DNA from: SIO4C1 sp039820425
Lineage (GTDB): Bacteria; Cyanobacteriota; Cyanobacteriia; Phormidesmidales; Phormidesmidaceae
Direction: 5' to 3'
Length of the DNA stretch: 7,214 nucleotides
Assembly (NCBI GenBank): GCA_039820425.1
Contig: JBCBQD010000278.1
Coordinates: 1-7,214 of the forward strand
Each line of letters begins with the position of its first letter. The stretch's first letter is position 1. This document shows, in pieces, positions 4,948 through 7,214 of this stretch. The notes beneath the pieces were generated by a model that was not told the origin of the DNA, searched no databases, and was given only the letters and a program-made list of their open reading frames with translations. Position numbers and translations under genes: made by a program.

Positions 4948-6351
4948 TCAGAACTGGAAATAGATAAAGGGTGAGTAGGACGTGGGCATGATCGTTAGCA
5001 GGGCCGCGATCGCAAACCCATAGCCCACGGCAAACAGCTGATCTGGCAATTGCATCAGCCCTGTTTGCCAACGGGGATTCGCAAATATCCAGTGCAACAC
5101 GGCCAGTGCGGCAAACACGCCAAAAAAGGCTAGATTCAGCTGCTGCGCCCCCGGCGACTGTAACAGCACAAAGGACTTAACCACCGTCATCGCGTTGGCA
5201 AAACTATCTGCCCGAAAGAAAATCCAGGTAAAGCACACCCAGTAAAACGTTAGCGCCGCCCCCCACAACCCCATTGTCTTAGTCAGCCAGGGTGACGTCG
5301 GTTTAAACCGTTTGGCCCACTCTCGATGGGCGATCAGCGCCCCACCATGCATGCCCCCCCAGATCACAAAGGTCCAGGCAGCCCCGTGCCAAAGCCCCCC
5401 CAGCAGCATCGTCAACATCAGATTGCGATAGGTCTTTCCGCCCCGATTCCCCCCCAGGGGAATATATAGATAGTCCTTAAGCCAGGTCGATAGGCTAATG
5501 TGCCAGCGCCGCCAAAAAGCCGTGATACTACTCGCAAAATAAGGCGCATCAAAATTCAAACAAAGCTCGTAGCCCAGCAGCCCCGCCACCGCAATGGCCA
5601 TGTCAGAATAACCCGAAAAATCACAATAGATCTGCACCGCATAGGCCAGCACCCCAATCCAGGCACTGACGGCATTAAAGCTCTCAGGGGCAGAGAAATA
5701 GGTATCTACCAGCGATGCAAAATTATCAGACACACAGGCTTTCTTAAAAAAGCCAATGATAAACAGCAATAAACTGGCCCGCACATCAACCTGACCAAAG
5801 ACCCGAACACTGGTCAGCTGTGGCAAGAAGTCCACCGCTCGCACAATGGGTCCAGCCACCAGCTGCGGAAAAAAGGCAATAAACAGGGCCAGATTGAGCA
5901 AGTTTCTTTCCGGTTCCAGATTCCCCCGATAGACATCAATGGTGTAGCTCAGGGTTTGGAACACAAAAAAGCTGATCCCAACCGGCAGCACAACGTTAAG
6001 GGTGACTGAATTAACCGGCAGCCCCACCAGGTTAAAAAAGCCCACCGCCGAGGCAGCAAAGAAATTGAAATATTTAAAAAACCCCAGGACGCCCAGGTTA
6101 GTAATCAAGCTAACCAACAGCCAGTTGCGCTTGTTTTCTGGGATCGTGGTTTTAGCAATCTGGTGACTAACAAAATAGTCAATCAGGGTGGTCCCCAGCA
6201 GTAGCGACAAAAACCGCCAGTCCCAAAAGCCGTAAAAGGTATAACTGGCCAGCAGCAAAAAACCTTTGCGCCAGCCATTGCGGGGGAGTAACCAATAGAC
6301 CGCGAAAATAATCGCAAAAAAAAGTAAGAATCGAAATTCTGTAAAAACCAT
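4948..6351 (-). CDS. MBOAT family membrane O-acyltransferase (AlgI-like)
   Basis: A polytopic membrane acyltransferase of 467 residues, the usual AlgI length. AlgI-type MBOATs take acyl groups, usually acetyl from acetyl-CoA, in the cytoplasm and pass them across the inner membrane for O-acylation of exported polysaccharides. Signatures are complete: the N-terminal VFTEFRFLLFF start, VLPVGISFFVFQTLSYTIDVYRG at 121-143, FFPQLVAGPIVR at 160-171, YCDFSGYSDMAIAVAGLLGY at 242-261, FWRRWHISLSTWLKDYLYIPLGG at 279-301, and GGLWHGAAWTFVIWGGMHG at 318-336. His322 in the last is the expected catalytic histidine and His284 the second conserved one. It ends PFIYFQF as full-length AlgI proteins do. The ATG at 6351 gives the standard N-terminus. 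The gene lies 34 bp after the SGNH-like gene and surely shares its transcript. Cyanobacteria do not make alginate, so the acceptor is unknown; a cell-surface or released polysaccharide is inferred. Confidence 0.95.
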   Translation of the reverse strand: MVFTEFRFLLFFAIIFAVYWLLPRNGWRKGFLLLASYTFYGFWDWRFLSLLLGTTLIDYFVSHQIAKTTIPENKRNWLLVSLITNLGVLGFFKYFNFFAASAVGFFNLVGLPVNSVTLNVVLPVGISFFVFQTLSYTIDVYRGNLEPERNLLNLALFIAFFPQLVAGPIVRAVDFLPQLTSVRVFGQVDVRASLLLFIIGFFKKACVSDNFASLVDTYFSAPESFNAVSAWIGVLAYAVQIYCDFSGYSDMAIAVAGLLGYELCLNFDAPYFASSITAFWRRWHISLSTWLKDYLYIPLGGNRGGKTYRNLMLTMLLGGLWHGAAWTFVIWGGMHGGALIAHREWAKRFKPTSPWLTKTMGLWGAALTFYWVCFTWIFFRADSFANAMTVVKSFVLLQSPGAQQLNLAFFGVFAALAVLHWIFANPRWQTGLMQLPDQLFAVGYGFAIAALLTIMPTSYSPFIYFQF

Positions 6352-6385
6352 ATCGCTGGAATAAGGTAAAAATTATTGACAGCTT

Positions 6386-7214
6386 TTATGCCTGTGGGCG
6401 AAAGGTCTCAGCAAAGGCTTTTGCTAACAGCTGGGTAAAGTATTGAGAACCCGCTAGATTGAGGTGCTCTTCATCGTACCGCTGCGAAATCTCATAAAGC
6501 TTGGGAGTTGCATTAGGATCGTTAAACGACAGCAGGTACGGAATCTTGCCCTGTTCATAGGCTTGATGCAAACTATCTTGAGGAAGTAGAGTCGGCGGCA
6601 AGATAAACACGGGAGTCGCCCCAGCTGCTTCTACATCAGCCACAATCTTTTCAAAAAGCTTAAGGTGGTTGTTGGGGATGGTTCCCTGGGTGGATAGCGC
6701 ACGCTTTGCGTTAGCTAACTTTGTAACGGCGCGCTGATAACCCTCTAAGTTATTCAGAAAGGCCTTTCGTTTAGGATCCGATTCACCTTCAAGGGGTTGG
6801 TAGCCTTCATTCGCTAAAAATTTGATTGCCTTTTGCTGTTCATCCTCCGAAAATTGATTAATCGGTAGCCACTGGTTAAACACGCGGCCAATGTTGATCT
6901 GGTTATAAATAAACGGCAGCACATGACTACCCAAAATAATGATCTTGTTGAAAGTCGAGCTGTCTGAACTTAAAACGTAGTCAAAGGCAAAACGGGTATT
7001 CTCAACTGTGTGCCAATAAATCGAGCGATTAGTACGAGCATTTTGAAACGGCTCATATCCCTGATCTAGAGGCGTTTCAATAAAAACCCACTTAAGATTA
7101 GCTGGCGCATTTTTTAAGACATCTCGCAGCAGTACATACCCTTGAATTGCCCGCAGCGCATTCACCCCAAAATTAAAACTGTTGACTTGCATTCCTGCAG
7201 CCCGGGTGCTCGCA
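6386..7214 (-). CDS. Probable SGNH-hydrolase-like partner of the MBOAT acyltransferase, 5'-truncated
   Basis: The C-terminal 275 or so residues of a larger protein; the frame stays open to the window edge (reading ASTRAAG before the ATG at 7190-7192), so that internal Met is not the start. Numbered from that Met, the sequence shows SFNFGVNALRAIQGYVLLRDVL at 5-26, KWVFIETPL at 34-42, a KIIILGSHVLPF segment near 84-95, and TPVFILPPTLL near 190-200. The C-terminal block YDEEHLNLAGSQYFTQLL has Asp240 and His243, arranged like the catalytic DxxH of SGNH hydrolases and of AlgJ/AlgX-type acetyltransferases. The GDS-type serine block and any N-terminal signal or membrane anchor would lie in the missing part. 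Position just before an AlgI-like MBOAT supports a role in transferring acyl groups to an extracellular glycan. The fold assignment is moderately secure; activity is inference. Confidence 0.65.
   Translation of the reverse strand, partial: ASTRAAGMQVNSFNFGVNALRAIQGYVLLRDVLKNAPANLKWVFIETPLDQGYEPFQNARTNRSIYWHTVENTRFAFDYVLSSDSSTFNKIIILGSHVLPFIYNQINIGRVFNQWLPINQFSEDEQQKAIKFLANEGYQPLEGESDPKRKAFLNNLEGYQRAVTKLANAKRALSTQGTIPNNHLKLFEKIVADVEAAGATPVFILPPTLLPQDSLHQAYEQGKIPYLLSFNDPNATPKLYEISQRYDEEHLNLAGSQYFTQLLAKAFAETFRPQA

Noticed and set aside
5500..5772. A 90-codon plus-strand frame within the MBOAT gene.
   Set aside because: It is highly basic and lies wholly antisense to conserved MBOAT motifs; a shadow frame.
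7191..7206. ATTCCTGCAGCCCGGG at the right end looks like a cloning-vector polylinker (PstI-SmaI).
   Set aside because: On the minus strand it is in frame with the SGNH-like gene and reads S-T-R-A-A-G-M, a plausible continuation into SFNFGVNAL. The match does not continue into further polylinker sequence.

Overview
The window looks like a short chromosomal contig from a cyanobacterium. Four perfect HIP1 octamers (GCGATCGC at 46-53, 401-408, 3092-3099 and 5006-5013) occur in 7.2 kb, far above chance. The proteins also have a cyanobacterial flavour: a slr0095-like O-methyltransferase, a class IV-like histone-deacetylase homologue and tiny conserved-looking proteins. Start sites mostly lack a recognisable Shine-Dalgarno sequence and several spacers carry short tandem repeats, both common in cyanobacteria. 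Genus is not determinable; a filamentous Leptolyngbya-like lineage is only a guess. Both outermost genes are cut by the window ends.

Left part (1-2363): the 3' part of a histone deacetylase/AcuC-family gene (+), preceded by an 18-bp fold-back that looks like an assembly artefact. A spacer follows that carries a decayed Uma2-type fragment (-) and a 15-bp tandem repeat. Next is trhO (+), the O2-dependent tRNA U34 hydroxylase. It is convergent with, and overlaps by 6 bp, a class I SAM-dependent O-methyltransferase gene (-).

Middle (2364-3766): a G-rich 9-bp tandem repeat sits right at the GTG start of the methyltransferase gene. Then come a 63-residue hypothetical protein (+), an SRPBCC/START-fold protein (-), a 240-bp divergent spacer and a 61-residue two-helix membrane protein (+). 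A striking 23-bp perfect inverted repeat with a 12-G run in its loop separates the last from the leftward genes.

Right part (3767-7214): three leftward genes, transcribed in the order partial secreted/SGNH-like protein, MBOAT (AlgI-like) O-acyltransferase, YihY/BrkB-family membrane protein. The first two are 34 bp apart and probably form an acylation pair. By analogy with AlgI and AlgJ/AlgX, the MBOAT would move acyl groups across the membrane and the SGNH-like partner would place them on an extracellular glycan. The YihY gene lies 107 bp further on, behind its own hairpin and tandem repeat, so it may or may not be co-transcribed.

I see no CRISPR array, intact insertion sequence, RNA gene, prophage or defence island, and no convincing new system. 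The most notable items are the MBOAT/SGNH pair, the structured repeats in the spacers and the artefactual left end.
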